A stretch of DNA of 64,000 nucleotides from ATX-6F1 sp943369485 (GTDB taxonomy: Bacteria > Cyanobacteriota > Cyanobacteriia > PCC-6307 > Cyanobiaceae), in contig CALRNH020000007.1 in assembly GCA_943369485.1 (NCBI GenBank), positions 62,001 to 126,000 on the forward strand, read 5' to 3'. How positions within the stretch are numbered: the stretch's first letter is position 1; each line of letters begins with the position of its first letter. A model generated the notes under the pieces. It did not search any database, was not told where the DNA came from, and worked only from the letters and a program-made list of their open reading frames with translations. Positions 9,997 through 19,541 of the stretch are shown in pieces. The position numbers and the translations under genes were made by a program.

Positions 9997-10676
9997 CAGG
10001 GCTTACTAGCCTCCATGGCAAAGGACTCAACCCATCGACTCTCGGTATCCAAGAGCAAGGCAATGTCACGGCCTGTCCTAAACCTCTCGGTCCTGACATC
10101 TACAAAACCAACGCTTTTCAGCAGCGACCCCAGCAACTGAGCATCAAACATCGTGCAGTGGCCAAATGGAGATTCACGGTCCTGATAAAAAATTCGATTC
10201 ACTGCAAGAAGCGGTGAACAAATGCCATCGAGCTCCTGGTCATTAGGGTAGGGAAATTCAACTTTCTCTCCCTGCAAGCATGAAACGTAGGCACGCAGAT
10301 ACAACTCAGCGTCCGGGACAACGAGCCTAATGATTCCTTCAGGCTTCAGGACTCGGAAGCACTCCCGAATGAGCTGAATAGCCATCGGGAATCTATGATG
10401 CTCAAGGCAGTGCTCACTGAAGATGCCCTTAAACGTGCCATCTTCAAAAGGAATTCCTCGTGCCGCCACATCCCAACAAAGATCAATACCCGGGTGCCAC
10501 TGGAAATCCAGGCTGAGAGCATGCGGGTGAATGTTCCAACCACAGCCAAGATCAAGATACTCCAGAGAACGTACCCTTTGTCTCTTTAGCTGGAGTCTCC
10601 GATTTCTGATCAGGGATCCAACGATCCACTGAACCTTTGAATACGAGGCAAAGGACCTGCCAAGTGAAACCTTCAT
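9996..10676 (-). CDS. Class I SAM-dependent methyltransferase
   Basis: The 226-residue protein has the SAM-binding motif I as LEYLDLGCGWN, then an acidic motif at DLCWDVAARGIPF and the post-II region FKGIFSEHCLEHH. These are characteristic of methyltransferases of the type found in polysaccharide clusters, where they cap or modify sugars. It is coupled to the following GT by a TGATG overlap. Upstream (towards 10.8 kb) lie a broken toxin gene and about 130 bases holding only a 40-codon frame. Confidence 0.85.
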   Translation of the reverse strand: MKVSLGRSFASYSKVQWIVGSLIRNRRLQLKRQRVRSLEYLDLGCGWNIHPHALSLDFQWHPGIDLCWDVAARGIPFEDGTFKGIFSEHCLEHHRFPMAIQLIRECFRVLKPEGIIRLVVPDAELYLRAYVSCLQGEKVEFPYPNDQELDGICSPLLAVNRIFYQDRESPFGHCTMFDAQLLGSLLKSVGFVDVRTERFRTGRDIALLLDTESRWVESFAMEASKP

Positions 10677-10805
10677 GAATTAATTAGTTCTCAGCGCCAT
10701 TCGAGACAAGCATTAGATTCTGCCAAGGAGCGTATACCTTCATCAGCTCGGGTTGCCGATGGCTTTCGGCGGCGCTGCTGGGAAAGGCAAGGAGGAGAGT
10801 CATCA

Positions 10806-11243
10806 TCAGGAGGGCAGCCGATCCAGGCGGTTGACATTCACACCTGGGTGGCAATCAGCTCCTAACCCTGGAAAGGTGTCACGGTAGCGGTTTTGGTCGC
10901 GGGTGAGCAGCGGCATCCCCTCCACCAACGCATGGGCACCGATAAGGAAGTCCGGCAGGATCATCTGTCGTTGGCCGCCTCGCTCGCGATAGGCCGCATG
11001 GGCACGGGCGGCCAGGAAAGAGGCCGCCTTGGTGATGGGGCGATAGTCGTAGAAATGGGATGGCAGCAGCTCTACCACCTCCTCGATGCGCTGAATGGCA
11101 AAGCCTATTTAGTCGTAGACGATCACATTGTCTGCAACGGGTCCAGCATCCAGAAAGCGCTGCAGATGTTTTTCGCTCCAGGTACAACAGTGCGGGTCCG
11201 CCGTCAACACATCCAGAACCACGTTGGCATCCACCAGCAGCAT
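10806..11243 (-). pseudogene. VapC-type PIN toxin interrupted by an in-frame TAA
   Basis: Reading from ATG at 11243 gives MLLVDANVVLDVL, the acidic N-terminus of PIN ribonucleases. The frame hits TAA at 11109..11111 (codon 45) and then continues with no further stop to 10806, for 146 codons in total. The downstream part keeps the PIN C-terminal acidic motif (LPDFLIGAHA) and a TRD motif before the end. PIN toxins cut RNA using three or four acidic residues. The only visible defect is the single nonsense codon, which would remove most of the catalytic site. The start overlaps the end of the upstream antitoxin remnant (TGATG), as in ordinary vapBC operons. A sequencing error is the alternative. 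Confidence 0.75.
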
Positions 11244-11477
11244 CAAGGGTTTTCACCTCTGGTGAGGGTCAGCAGGACCTCAGTGCTGAAGCGTGTGCGA
11301 GGCGGGCCTGGCGAAGATGGCGGAGGCCCTCCTCACCACGGCTGGGCCCGTCGCTGGTCTTCTCGATCACCACCAGGCCTTCTGTTCACGGAAACGGACA
11401 GGGGTGTGGGGGAGAAGCCCGAACCGCTCACGGATGGCCTGGGGGATCGTGAACTGGCCCTTGATGGTGATGGGCAT
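11243..11477 (-). pseudogene. AbrB/SpoVT-type antitoxin (VapB-like), frameshifted
   Basis: The ATG at 11477 starts MPITIKGQFTIPQAIRERFG, a textbook swapped-hairpin AbrB DNA-binding domain. After FREQKAWW the frame stops at TGA (11367..11369). The expected continuation (LVVIEKTSDGPSRGEEGL) is present in another frame, and a second shift is needed to reach a TGA that overlaps the toxin start. At 235 bases the segment is not a multiple of three. The antitoxin would have bound the PIN toxin through its lost C-terminal half and repressed its own promoter. Both partners of this module therefore look inactivated. Confidence 0.7.
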
Positions 11478-11551
11478 ATCGAACCTGGGGAGCAAGTATG
11501 AATCGTACTTGCCTCTTGCGCGATAGGAATGGCATTCAGGAGTCTTTAGAG

Positions 11552-12274
11552 TCAGTCCCAACTGCGTGAAGTGATCAAGGGGGAATCATGGCGAACGAAG
11601 TAGGCATCCACTTGCCACAGAGCCCCATCACGGGGCCGGTCGTACTGCGGAATCAAGTCGTACAGACGGAAGCCATGGTCCTCCATGAATTTGTTCACCT
11701 CATGGAAAATCGGAACATCACCGATACGCAACACCGACACTTCAAGAATCACAACTTCGAATTGAGACATCCTGGATTCAGCTCCCTGGAGTGCCTTCAA
11801 TTCGTGGCCTTGAAGATCCAACTTCAAGAGATTGGGCTGAAGCCCAGCCCAAGCAATGAGCAGATCCTCCAAGCGTTCCGTTGGCACCCGGATGACATTC
11901 GCAGAATCCTGACCACCTGAGGACAGGCCACTGTTGGTTTCAGCAAGAACAAATGCAGATGTTCCTTGTTCAGCAGAAAGGGCAGAGGGAATCACCCTGG
12001 ACCCTGGATGCAGGGTCAGCAGACGGTTCAAACCATCCTGGCAGCCTGGCTGGGGCTCCACCAACCAAACGGGAACCCCAGGGAACACCGACCAGAACTC
12101 AGCTGCCCAATCACCTTGATAAGCCCCACCATCGATGGCGGCAATGGGCACAAAACCAGCGCGCTTGAGATTCACAAGCCTGGTCGTCATGTCGCGCACG
12201 ACGAACATTCGCCGCTTGAGAGTTTGGCGCAGCTGATGAGGCAGCACGTGAGAAAGAATCGACTTCATCATCAA
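11552..12274 (-). CDS. FkbM family methyltransferase
   Basis: The 240-residue protein carries the FkbM-type SAM-binding core. Motif I is around IAAIDGGAYQGDWAAEFW, followed by VWLVEPQPGCQ, and the late motif is LLKLDLQGHELKALQGAE, the signature of the family. FkbM enzymes O-methylate sugars or polyketides, and in glycan loci they usually methylate a sugar hydroxyl. The ATG overlaps the previous gene's stop by four bases, placing it in the operon. The decayed VapBC pair lies just downstream. Confidence 0.88.
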   Translation of the reverse strand: MMMKSILSHVLPHQLRQTLKRRMFVVRDMTTRLVNLKRAGFVPIAAIDGGAYQGDWAAEFWSVFPGVPVWLVEPQPGCQDGLNRLLTLHPGSRVIPSALSAEQGTSAFVLAETNSGLSSGGQDSANVIRVPTERLEDLLIAWAGLQPNLLKLDLQGHELKALQGAESRMSQFEVVILEVSVLRIGDVPIFHEVNKFMEDHGFRLYDLIPQYDRPRDGALWQVDAYFVRHDSPLITSRSWD

Positions 12275-13509
12275 ACGCCTTCGATCATTGCCACAAGCCT
12301 GAGAAATTCTTGCTTCTCATCATCCCAATTCAGATGGCTCTGCCCGATTTCAAACGAGCAGGATCGGCTGACCTCAAGCCTGGCTTGATGCAAAAGCACG
12401 CCATCAATCACAGACGCCATGCTCTGCGCATCCTCCACGCAATACAACCTCACAGTATCGCCTGCCTCCCGGGCATAGGCCTTGTGCGCAGGAACATCAC
12501 TGATCACAGCCGGAACCCCTGCAAGGGCATAACTGAACAACTTGTTCGTGAGGGCGATGCGTCGGTTGGGGGTGGATCCGGTTTCACCCACCAGGCCCAG
12601 GTCGTAGGCGGCGGCCAGCCGCTCCATCTGCTCCGGCGGGGCAGGCGGAAGCAGGTGCAGCCGATCCTCCACCACCTCGGCCCGCGCCAAGGCCACCAGA
12701 CGCTGGCGGTAGGCATCGTTGATGGAGCCCCGCAGGTAGAGATGGGGCTTGCTCTCAGCCAGGGCGATGGCCCGAACGGCACACTCCAGGCCGCGATCGG
12801 GGCCGATGGTCTGGGAGAACCAGTACACAGAAGGCCCTGGCATGGCCGTGCCCCGTGGGGTGGGGCCCTCAGGGGCATGGGCCAAGGGAAATACGTTGCG
12901 CACCACCACCGGCTGCGGAATGTCATACGCCTCGGCATAGGCCCGGGCGATTCCCGGGGATGCCGCTGTGGTGAACACGCAGCCAGACAGGTAGCGGCCT
13001 TCGATCATGCGCAAGTGTTGCCGGTGGAAGTCATGGGCAGGCTCCTCGGGAACATCGCCGAGATGGAAATCCTCAGCATCAAAGGCGTAGCGGCCGCCAT
13101 GGGTGTGGGCGGCGAGAGCCACGGCTGGAAGGGCAGCCGGATAGTGGGCGATGTAGAGATCAGCCTGGATCCGTCTGGCAGCGGCTTTCAGATCAGCCAC
13201 CAGGGGATGCCACGCCCATTCCGCAACGGCCTGCTCGCGGACACCCAGCAGAAACAGGGCACGGCATAGTTTCTGGGCCACCACCTGCCTCAAACGTGTG
13301 GAAAGTGGCGCATGGGGCCCGAAGGGAAGCGGAGCCAGCCAGCGGCAACGGGGGTCCAACTGCGTCTTGTCTTGCTGATCTGCCCAGGGGAGATAACGGG
13401 CAGAGATCACGACAACGGAGTAGCCGGCCTCCACCAGCGCATTGGCTTCCTTCACCAACCGTGGGTTGGTGGTGAGATGGCCGGGACTGATCAGGCAGAT
13501 GCGTGGCAC
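12271..13509 (-). CDS. GT4 family glycosyltransferase
   Basis: The 412-residue GT-B protein starts MPRICLISPGHLTTNPRLVK, a common opening of GT4 enzymes in surface-glycan clusters. The donor half includes VYWFSQTIGPDRGLEC and the region NRRIALTNKLFSYALAGVP, where an NKLF(S/E)Y motif takes the place of the classical second glutamate loop. It overlaps the next GT gene by about 19 bases and the FkbM gene by four. Acceptor and donor are unknown. Confidence 0.85.
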   Translation of the reverse strand: MPRICLISPGHLTTNPRLVKEANALVEAGYSVVVISARYLPWADQQDKTQLDPRCRWLAPLPFGPHAPLSTRLRQVVAQKLCRALFLLGVREQAVAEWAWHPLVADLKAAARRIQADLYIAHYPAALPAVALAAHTHGGRYAFDAEDFHLGDVPEEPAHDFHRQHLRMIEGRYLSGCVFTTAASPGIARAYAEAYDIPQPVVVRNVFPLAHAPEGPTPRGTAMPGPSVYWFSQTIGPDRGLECAVRAIALAESKPHLYLRGSINDAYRQRLVALARAEVVEDRLHLLPPAPPEQMERLAAAYDLGLVGETGSTPNRRIALTNKLFSYALAGVPAVISDVPAHKAYAREAGDTVRLYCVEDAQSMASVIDGVLLHQARLEVSRSCSFEIGQSHLNWDDEKQEFLRLVAMIEGV

Positions 13510-14516
13510 AGCATCGCCTCATAGACAGCCACGTAACCGTCGGCTACAGCCTTTTCGGAATAGTGCTCCTCCACGCGTCGTCGAGCCGCCAAGCGCTTCA
13601 ACTCACTTAGCCGACCCACAGCGGCGACCAACCCATCGAGATCCTCCACCACAAACCCGCTCACCCCGTGCTCCACCACCTCGGGCACAGCGCCGCGGTC
13701 GAAACCCAGCACAGGCGTACCGCAGGCCATGGCTTCCGCCATCACGATGCCAAAGGGTTCCTCCCACAGGATCGGCATCAGCAGGGCCCGGGCCGAAGTC
13801 AACAACTGAGCCTTCTGCTGGTCGTCCACCGGGCCGATGTAGGTGATCGAGTCATCGAGCTGGGGGGCGATGTGGTTGTCGAACCAGCCCTGGTGCTCCG
13901 GTGGAACATTCCCTGCGATCACCAACGGCATACCAGCACGGCGGGCAACCTCGATCGCCAGGTGGGGGCCCTTGATCGCCTCCACCCGGCCAAGAAACAC
14001 CAGGGGCGCTGAGGGCCCCGGATCCTCCACGAAGGGATAGGAGGCCAGGGGAACACCGTTGGGCACCAGATGCCAGCGGCCGATATCTGCCACGGGTTCG
14101 ATCATCCTGCGGCTGATGGCCGAGAACTGCAGGCTGCCGCGTGAGAGCGCATGGCCGAGGCAGATCGAGCGGCGGCTGATGTCCCGCTGGTAGCTCATCA
14201 GCTTGGGGATTGGCAGCGGCAACAGGGGCAGCAGGTAGGCAACGCGGGAGAAGGAGTGCACCAGATCAAAGCGGCCCCGGCGCACCTTCCGCAAAAGGGT
14301 GACTGCATTCTGCAGGGTGTCGGCGCGAGGGCGGCTCGAGCGGCCCGGCCAGGCAATCAACTCGGCCGCTGTGACGGAATCACGATGGGCAAACAGGGTC
14401 ACCTCATGCCCCCGCCGGTTCAGTTCACGGGCGAGCAGATCAATGATGCGCTCGATGCCGCCATAGAGCAGCGGCGGAACGGGCAGCTCCGGATCGGCGG
14501 TAAGAGCAATGCGCAT
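13491..14516 (-). CDS. GT4 family glycosyltransferase
   Basis: The frame is open further upstream, but ATG at 14516 (MRIALTADPELPVPPLLYGG) fits the GT-B N-terminus. It overlaps the stop of the upstream GT2 gene by one base (TGATG), so that start is chosen, giving 341 residues. The donor domain shows APLVFLGRVEAIKGPHLAIE and the E-x7-E motif WEEPFGIVMAEAMACGTPVL. It is a retaining glycosyltransferase of the operon. The early GGIERII segment is typical of cyanobacterial GT4 proteins. Confidence 0.88.
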   Translation of the reverse strand: MRIALTADPELPVPPLLYGGIERIIDLLARELNRRGHEVTLFAHRDSVTAAELIAWPGRSSRPRADTLQNAVTLLRKVRRGRFDLVHSFSRVAYLLPLLPLPIPKLMSYQRDISRRSICLGHALSRGSLQFSAISRRMIEPVADIGRWHLVPNGVPLASYPFVEDPGPSAPLVFLGRVEAIKGPHLAIEVARRAGMPLVIAGNVPPEHQGWFDNHIAPQLDDSITYIGPVDDQQKAQLLTSARALLMPILWEEPFGIVMAEAMACGTPVLGFDRGAVPEVVEHGVSGFVVEDLDGLVAAVGRLSELKRLAARRRVEEHYSEKAVADGYVAVYEAMLCHASA

Positions 14517-15466
14517 CAGGCACGGCCACTCAGCTTCTGCAGCCGCTTGGCCGCCTTCCATCCCACTAGGCGCCGAAGCTGATGGAAGCGGGGCCCACCG
14601 GAAACCTCCAGATGACTGCCACCGAGTTCGCTAATGCGCCGTTGGATCACGGCGCGCAGATCGGGGTGATCGGGATAGAAGGTATAGATGAAGTCCTGGA
14701 GCACATTGGCGCAGCTTAACCGGGTCTTCGAATCGGAGCGGCGCTCCAGCAGATGGCCCGTACCCTTGAGTAGAGAATGGAAAGCCGACTCCACGGCCTT
14801 GCGGCTCTTCTGCCCCGACAGGCTGCCAAGAAGGCCGGAACGGTAGTAGAGGGTGGCCTCCGGGGCAAAGAGCACCTCGCTGGCATGGCAGAGAACGCGG
14901 GCAAAGAACTCGAAATCGTTGATCAAAGAGAGGCTTTCATCCCAGCCACCGGATTGCTCCAAGATTGGCCTTGGGATCAGCCAGAGGCCACACTGCATCA
15001 TTGGACGGGCATCCCCCCATGCCTCCACGAGCCAATCAAGAGCAGTAATATCGCGCCAAACGGATTGGGGATTTAGCTGGAAAGTTGAGAGGTCGTTGTT
15101 GTAGAAGCGCCCCCACTGGGCTGAAGCAATCGCATCCGTGAGGCCATTGAGGCGATGAACCTGGGCCTCAATTGATTCAGGTGCAAGCAGATCATCGGCA
15201 TCGAAGAACTTGATCAGTTCTCCCTGTGCTTCTGCCAAGGCGCGATTGGCGGCAGCGCATTGGCCACGGTTCTCTTGGTGGATTACGCACAGCGTGGAGG
15301 AAGCATAAGAATGAAGTATAGTTCTGCTGGCATCGGACGATCCGTCGTCAACGATGATGATCTCGATCGACTTCCAGCTCTGGGCCAGGATCGACTCAAT
15401 CGCCTCAGCGACATAGGGCGCAGCGTTGTGGCAGGGGATGCAGATGCTTACTAGGGGCAGGCTCAC
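14516..15466 (-). CDS. GT2 family glycosyltransferase
   Basis: The 316-residue protein has the GT-A opening MSLPLVSICIPCHNAAPYV, then IIIVDDGSSDASRTI and the metal-binding motif IKFFDADDLL. This is an inverting GT2 enzyme that adds a sugar on the cytoplasmic face of the membrane. It overlaps its neighbours by one and four bases. A C-terminal basic helical tail may hold it at the membrane. The sugar is not predictable. Confidence 0.9.
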   Translation of the reverse strand: MSLPLVSICIPCHNAAPYVAEAIESILAQSWKSIEIIIVDDGSSDASRTILHSYASSTLCVIHQENRGQCAAANRALAEAQGELIKFFDADDLLAPESIEAQVHRLNGLTDAIASAQWGRFYNNDLSTFQLNPQSVWRDITALDWLVEAWGDARPMMQCGLWLIPRPILEQSGGWDESLSLINDFEFFARVLCHASEVLFAPEATLYYRSGLLGSLSGQKSRKAVESAFHSLLKGTGHLLERRSDSKTRLSCANVLQDFIYTFYPDHPDLRAVIQRRISELGGSHLEVSGGPRFHQLRRLVGWKAAKRLQKLSGRA

Positions 15467-16401
15467 GAATGCCGAAGATGTGGCTTGAATAGCCGAATCA
15501 TGTGCTCCCGAACTCGAAAGCTTCTTCTGGGGCCAAGCACTTGTGACAGAACCGAGAACAGCCTCCCCTGATTCTTAGGAATGCCATCACTGAGACTGTT
15601 CGCCAGGGTGACTGTTGAATCGACGTCAGACCACTCCTGGAGAGAAGCAAGGGAAGTAGCCGCAGCCCAAAGTTTTAACTGAATCTCCGTAGCGAAGCGA
15701 TCACCGGTATCCCTCGCGAGACGGCGCATAACCTCAACATGAGCCCTCAAACATTTGGCCTGATTGGCCGCCGACATAGAGCCCTGCATCCTATAGTTGA
15801 TGATGGAAACTTCTCGCTCAGCGGAAAAGGAGAGCCCTGCTTTGGCTAACTTACAGTGAAAAGCGACATCTTCGTTATACAGGATTTCCGGATCAATGTC
15901 ATAACCGCCAACATCCAATATCCTTGAGCGACGATAGAGCCCACAAAACGGATTGATCTGATTAAGAATTGCATATCGAAAGGGATCAGATTGCAGAGCC
16001 ATTGCATCAAAATCACTGCTGGCTATCAGATGTTTAGTCTGATCATCACGGTATTCGTAGTTGAACAAAACCACATCCGGGCACTTCTCCCTTGCCATCC
16101 ACCCATGAGCAAGTCGAGTGAAGTTTGGCAGAAGCTCATCGTCAGCATCATGAAAATGAATCCACTCAGAGCCTACCTGATGCAACAGGGCATTTTTACC
16201 TGCGGAACAGCCAATGTTCGCAGCCCCACGAAATACCTTAGCTCCAAAACGTTCAGCTACATCTGCAGTATTATCTTGACTGGCATCGTCATAGACAAGA
16301 ACCTCATCAAAAGGGATTTCCTGGGCTTTAGCAGATTTCAACAACCTCGGCAAGTGATTGGCTGCCTGATAGGCAGGGATGCACAGCGCCAATGTCTTCA
16401 C
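15463..16401 (-). CDS. GT2 family glycosyltransferase
   Basis: The 312-residue GT-A protein has MKTLALCIPAYQAANHLPRL, the acidic motif VLVYDDASQDNT and the DxD-type motif WIHFHDADDELLP. It overlaps the GT2 gene downstream and the GT4 gene upstream by four bases each, so all three are translated as a block. From here to 19.5 kb the composition becomes AT-richer. Specificity unknown. Confidence 0.9.
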   Translation of the reverse strand: MKTLALCIPAYQAANHLPRLLKSAKAQEIPFDEVLVYDDASQDNTADVAERFGAKVFRGAANIGCSAGKNALLHQVGSEWIHFHDADDELLPNFTRLAHGWMAREKCPDVVLFNYEYRDDQTKHLIASSDFDAMALQSDPFRYAILNQINPFCGLYRRSRILDVGGYDIDPEILYNEDVAFHCKLAKAGLSFSAEREVSIINYRMQGSMSAANQAKCLRAHVEVMRRLARDTGDRFATEIQLKLWAAATSLASLQEWSDVDSTVTLANSLSDGIPKNQGRLFSVLSQVLGPRRSFRVREHMIRLFKPHLRHS

Positions 16402-17753
16402 TTGCTTTCGCTGCGCAGAAGCCTATCTCGAGTTCGAAGAACAACGTAGCGAAGAACCTCCTTGAGATCCAATCGATCTAAACTCTGCAGATAGCTTAGC
16501 CTGGACTCCGAGATCACTGGCGTGGGAGTTAAATAGCGGGCGAGTAAGTCCGGCGCCTCTGGAACTCGATTACTAAAGGTCTTGGCCAGCTTGAGCTCTT
16601 CCAGTACCATGTACGCGATGCGATCAGGGTTTAGCTGTTCCTGCACAGTTGTTCTCGCCCGAACACCAATTTCCAATCGGTCAGCTGCCGATAGATTCCG
16701 AACACGCTGAATCAGTTCGGCAAGTTGGTGTGCATTCCCCGCCTTAAATATAAAACCGTTCTCACCGTGCTCGATGAGATCAGAAGCACCCGCTGCATCT
16801 GAGCAGATCACTACGGCCTTCTGTGCCATTGCCTCCGCAGCGGTGAGATTAAACACGTCCCAATCTGAAGGAACAACTACAAATCCAGCTTCTGCCTGCC
16901 GTCTAGCGATAACACTTGGAAACTCTGGAGGCAGCGGAAGGATCTTAAGACCCCAAATGTCAGGAAAAGATTCGCCCAGGAATTCGCTATAAGTCTCTTT
17001 TCCTTTAGGCCCCAAAACTGTGCGGCCAACCCAATCAATCGTTGGAGCCTGATCACCTAGGGTATCGAGTGCGCGACAAAGGGTTTCAGGACCTTTCCAG
17101 TTTTGGATCCTGCCGACAACCAGCCCACGATCTGATCGCTTGGGGCTGAACTTCAGATCTGATCCAACTTCATACGGTGGAGGGCAATACTGAAGATCTC
17201 TATTGAGTTGAGAATGCCACCAATTGAGATTATGCTTGCCATATGTAGATACTACCGAAGCCCTTGGAAACAGTGCAGCCTCAACCAATTGATAGGCAAA
17301 TTCACTCTGAGCGAAACCAGGTTGAGTCTCGTAGTTAGCGATTTGGCCAGCACTTCCATGGCACCGAATCAAGAGTGGTGGGCTGCTGCGCTTGAGTAGC
17401 CAGGGAACGGCGAACAAGCCCCAATCGGTGCACTCGATCACGTCAACCCCTTCACAGCCCGAGGCCTGCTCCCATGCTGCCCATGCCGCTGCAAGATGGC
17501 GAACGAGATCTGGGGTGAGAGCAAGATCAAGGAAAAGAGACCTTAACTTTGCGACTCGGCCTTGATCAAGAGGAAAGATGCGAACTCCATCACAAATACT
17601 TGGATCAGGCCCATGAGCGCATCCCGATCCAACAATCGCGGTAACCTCTACTCCTAAATGAGCCAAGGCGGGCAATAATGCCTTGTAGAAAGTTGCTATA
17701 CCCCCACCAAATGATGGAGGATATTCAGGCAGCAAGTATAATACTTTTAACAT
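16398..17753 (-). CDS. GT4 family glycosyltransferase
   Basis: The open frame extends upstream into the neighbouring gene, but ATG at 17753 (MLKVLYLLPEYPPSFGGG) is the natural GT-B start and lies 11 bases after the upstream stop. It gives 451 residues. The donor half reads RGLVVGRIQNWKGPETLCRA, and the nucleotide-sugar motif is SDWDVFNLTAAEAMAQKAVV. A C-terminal extension of about 60 residues is basic and helical. It is part of the AT-richer block 15.5-19.5 kb. Confidence 0.85.
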   Translation of the reverse strand: MLKVLYLLPEYPPSFGGGIATFYKALLPALAHLGVEVTAIVGSGCAHGPDPSICDGVRIFPLDQGRVAKLRSLFLDLALTPDLVRHLAAAWAAWEQASGCEGVDVIECTDWGLFAVPWLLKRSSPPLLIRCHGSAGQIANYETQPGFAQSEFAYQLVEAALFPRASVVSTYGKHNLNWWHSQLNRDLQYCPPPYEVGSDLKFSPKRSDRGLVVGRIQNWKGPETLCRALDTLGDQAPTIDWVGRTVLGPKGKETYSEFLGESFPDIWGLKILPLPPEFPSVIARRQAEAGFVVVPSDWDVFNLTAAEAMAQKAVVICSDAAGASDLIEHGENGFIFKAGNAHQLAELIQRVRNLSAADRLEIGVRARTTVQEQLNPDRIAYMVLEELKLAKTFSNRVPEAPDLLARYLTPTPVISESRLSYLQSLDRLDLKEVLRYVVLRTRDRLLRSESK

Positions 17754-17763
17754 TGCCCAAAAC

Positions 17764-18528
17764 TCATAAATACTGGTTTTGCAATGATCCGTATACAGTA
17801 TTAGCAGGATATCTTTTATCTTGATTCCAGCCATTCGCTTTCCACATCTCACTCCAAAGATGGAGGCCATAAGTCTCACTCGACAATGGCAAGCCTATTT
17901 CTTCCGCTCTTACTAGAAAGCGCTTAATTGACTCTGGATGGTAGCCGTGCTCAGGCTTGGATATAAGATACTTGGCATTCCTGTAGCTGATTGGGTTAAA
18001 GACTTTTGGCGCCATCAGAATGGGCTTATTTGCTGCAATCTCAATAGCTTTATTCATTAGCTTTACGCCTGATGCATAGTCACAGGGGTCACGCTCAAAT
18101 TTCCATAAATCTATGTACAAGCGTGCTATCTCATCATTGCTATCTAATCGAATTACATTAATATTTGGCAATGGTCCTTCTGGAATCTCTAGTGATGTAG
18201 CCACAAATCTCTTAGGCAGATCATTCCATGGCTTCAGACATATTACATCAAGGTCACTCCAGACGCCACCTCGAAGCAACAACAAGTTAAACCTAAACCA
18301 ATCCGAGAATGGAGCTGGAGAGCCCGTGCCAAAACCTGATCTAATCAAAAACGAATCGTCCCAAGGAACCACTATTGAAGCATCTTTAATCTTGACACCC
18401 TCAGGAATATTGGAGATTTCTTCATAGCAATAAAGATCACACTGGTGGCCATAATAAAGAAAGGACTTCAGGGACAATATGCCATGAGGAGGAAGAATGG
18501 AGCCTTTCCAGAAGAAAAAAATGTTCAC
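17764..18528 (-). CDS. GT32-like glycosyltransferase (DxD sugar-binding region)
   Basis: The 254-residue protein begins MNIFFFWKGSILPPHGILSL. It has the GT32/capsular-type DxD motif in LLLLRGGVWSDLDVICLKPW, where the two aspartates bind a metal and the nucleotide sugar. Such enzymes add galactose, mannose or similar residues to surface glycans. It is followed by a GT4 gene 11 bases away and preceded by a gene of unknown type only one base away. AT-rich composition. Confidence 0.8.
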   Translation of the reverse strand: MNIFFFWKGSILPPHGILSLKSFLYYGHQCDLYCYEEISNIPEGVKIKDASIVVPWDDSFLIRSGFGTGSPAPFSDWFRFNLLLLRGGVWSDLDVICLKPWNDLPKRFVATSLEIPEGPLPNINVIRLDSNDEIARLYIDLWKFERDPCDYASGVKLMNKAIEIAANKPILMAPKVFNPISYRNAKYLISKPEHGYHPESIKRFLVRAEEIGLPLSSETYGLHLWSEMWKANGWNQDKRYPANTVYGSLQNQYL

Positions 18529-18529
18529 T

Positions 18530-19474
18530 CTAATCTATCCGCACTCTGCTAATCTGATTCTTTAAATGCTCTTTTAGTCTTGTGGGATTTCGATTTTCTC
18601 TAAACCACTTACGATATTCACAAGCCATGGACTCAGCCTCGATTACAGATATACTCTTTAAGATATGAAAAACGTCTTTTAATGAGTGGTCAGGAGTTGA
18701 GATACATGGCAAGAAACTAGGCATAGAGGATGGTAATATTCCGACTGGGACACAGCCTGCCAAAGCACACTCTCCATATTTCAATAGCTCATAATCTATT
18801 CGGCCTGGCGTAACCAGCATAAACATATATTGCGAGAGCCAGTCAATGTAAGAAGTGCCGATCGTGCTACTCTTTCCTCGAAGGCCGATATCTGGATAGC
18901 CAGGGTGTGAAAGATAAGCAATCATGTTAAACGCGAATAGCCTTCTCCTGGAGTTTATATAAAATTCCCATCTAGCCGGATACCCACCTTTTGACAGTGC
19001 CCCAGAAATCGCAACTTTTCGCTTTCGGCTTGCCATATGAGCATTTATCTCATCATCCTGCATGTAAGCATATGGCAGATGCAACATTCGGTCTTTGCCA
19101 TGGATGCGCGCAATAAGATTCGCTATTTCTCTAGGAAAATACGGCGATAAGAAGAAAAGATTAAATTTAGGCTGCAGCGTCAAAAGAAACTGCAAGTATG
19201 GCTGCGAGATGGTCTCCCAACAGTCATCTACGATCTTTAGAATGATTACTGCCGAACATCGTTGGATCAGCTTGGCAATAGCGTCTTGTTCAGATTGATG
19301 GATTCTATTGTCTACAATGTAAGCATGGCCTGTCTGATCTTTCCCTGGAAGGCCATCATGCAATCTCACGCACTGGAAGCCATGCCTTGCAGCCCAGGCG
19401 GGGCCGGCGTCAGAGCAAATTAATTTGTCATAATCAAACGAGGTTGAAAGAATGTATCTGAATTCTCTTTCCAT
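18530..19474 (-). CDS. Putative glycosyltransferase, exostosin/GT47-like pattern
   Basis: I do not firmly recognise this 314-residue protein. Its last third contains FMLVTPGRIDYELLKYGECA followed by AGCVPVGILP, which resembles the exostosin-type motif where an invariant glutamate and a GCxPV turn hold the donor sugar. No signal peptide or membrane segment is evident. It is the first gene of the minus-strand glycan operon. A GGAGAG ribosome site lies five bases before its ATG, and the IS481 element begins only about 67 bases upstream. A role as a sugar transferase is inferred from the motif and neighbours. Confidence 0.55.
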   Translation of the reverse strand: MEREFRYILSTSFDYDKLICSDAGPAWAARHGFQCVRLHDGLPGKDQTGHAYIVDNRIHQSEQDAIAKLIQRCSAVIILKIVDDCWETISQPYLQFLLTLQPKFNLFFLSPYFPREIANLIARIHGKDRMLHLPYAYMQDDEINAHMASRKRKVAISGALSKGGYPARWEFYINSRRRLFAFNMIAYLSHPGYPDIGLRGKSSTIGTSYIDWLSQYMFMLVTPGRIDYELLKYGECALAGCVPVGILPSSMPSFLPCISTPDHSLKDVFHILKSISVIEAESMACEYRKWFRENRNPTRLKEHLKNQISRVRID

Positions 19475-19541
19475 ACACTCTCTCCAAATTGCGAAGATGT
19501 CAGAATTGCCAGAAGCTTTTCACGTAAATCATTAGCCTAAG

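Noticed and set aside
10684..10806. 40-codon minus-strand frame starting MMTLLLAFPSSAAES, overlapping the broken toxin stop
   Set aside because: It could be a leftover gene end, but it is too short, shows no firm motif and follows a pseudogene, so no function can be supported.
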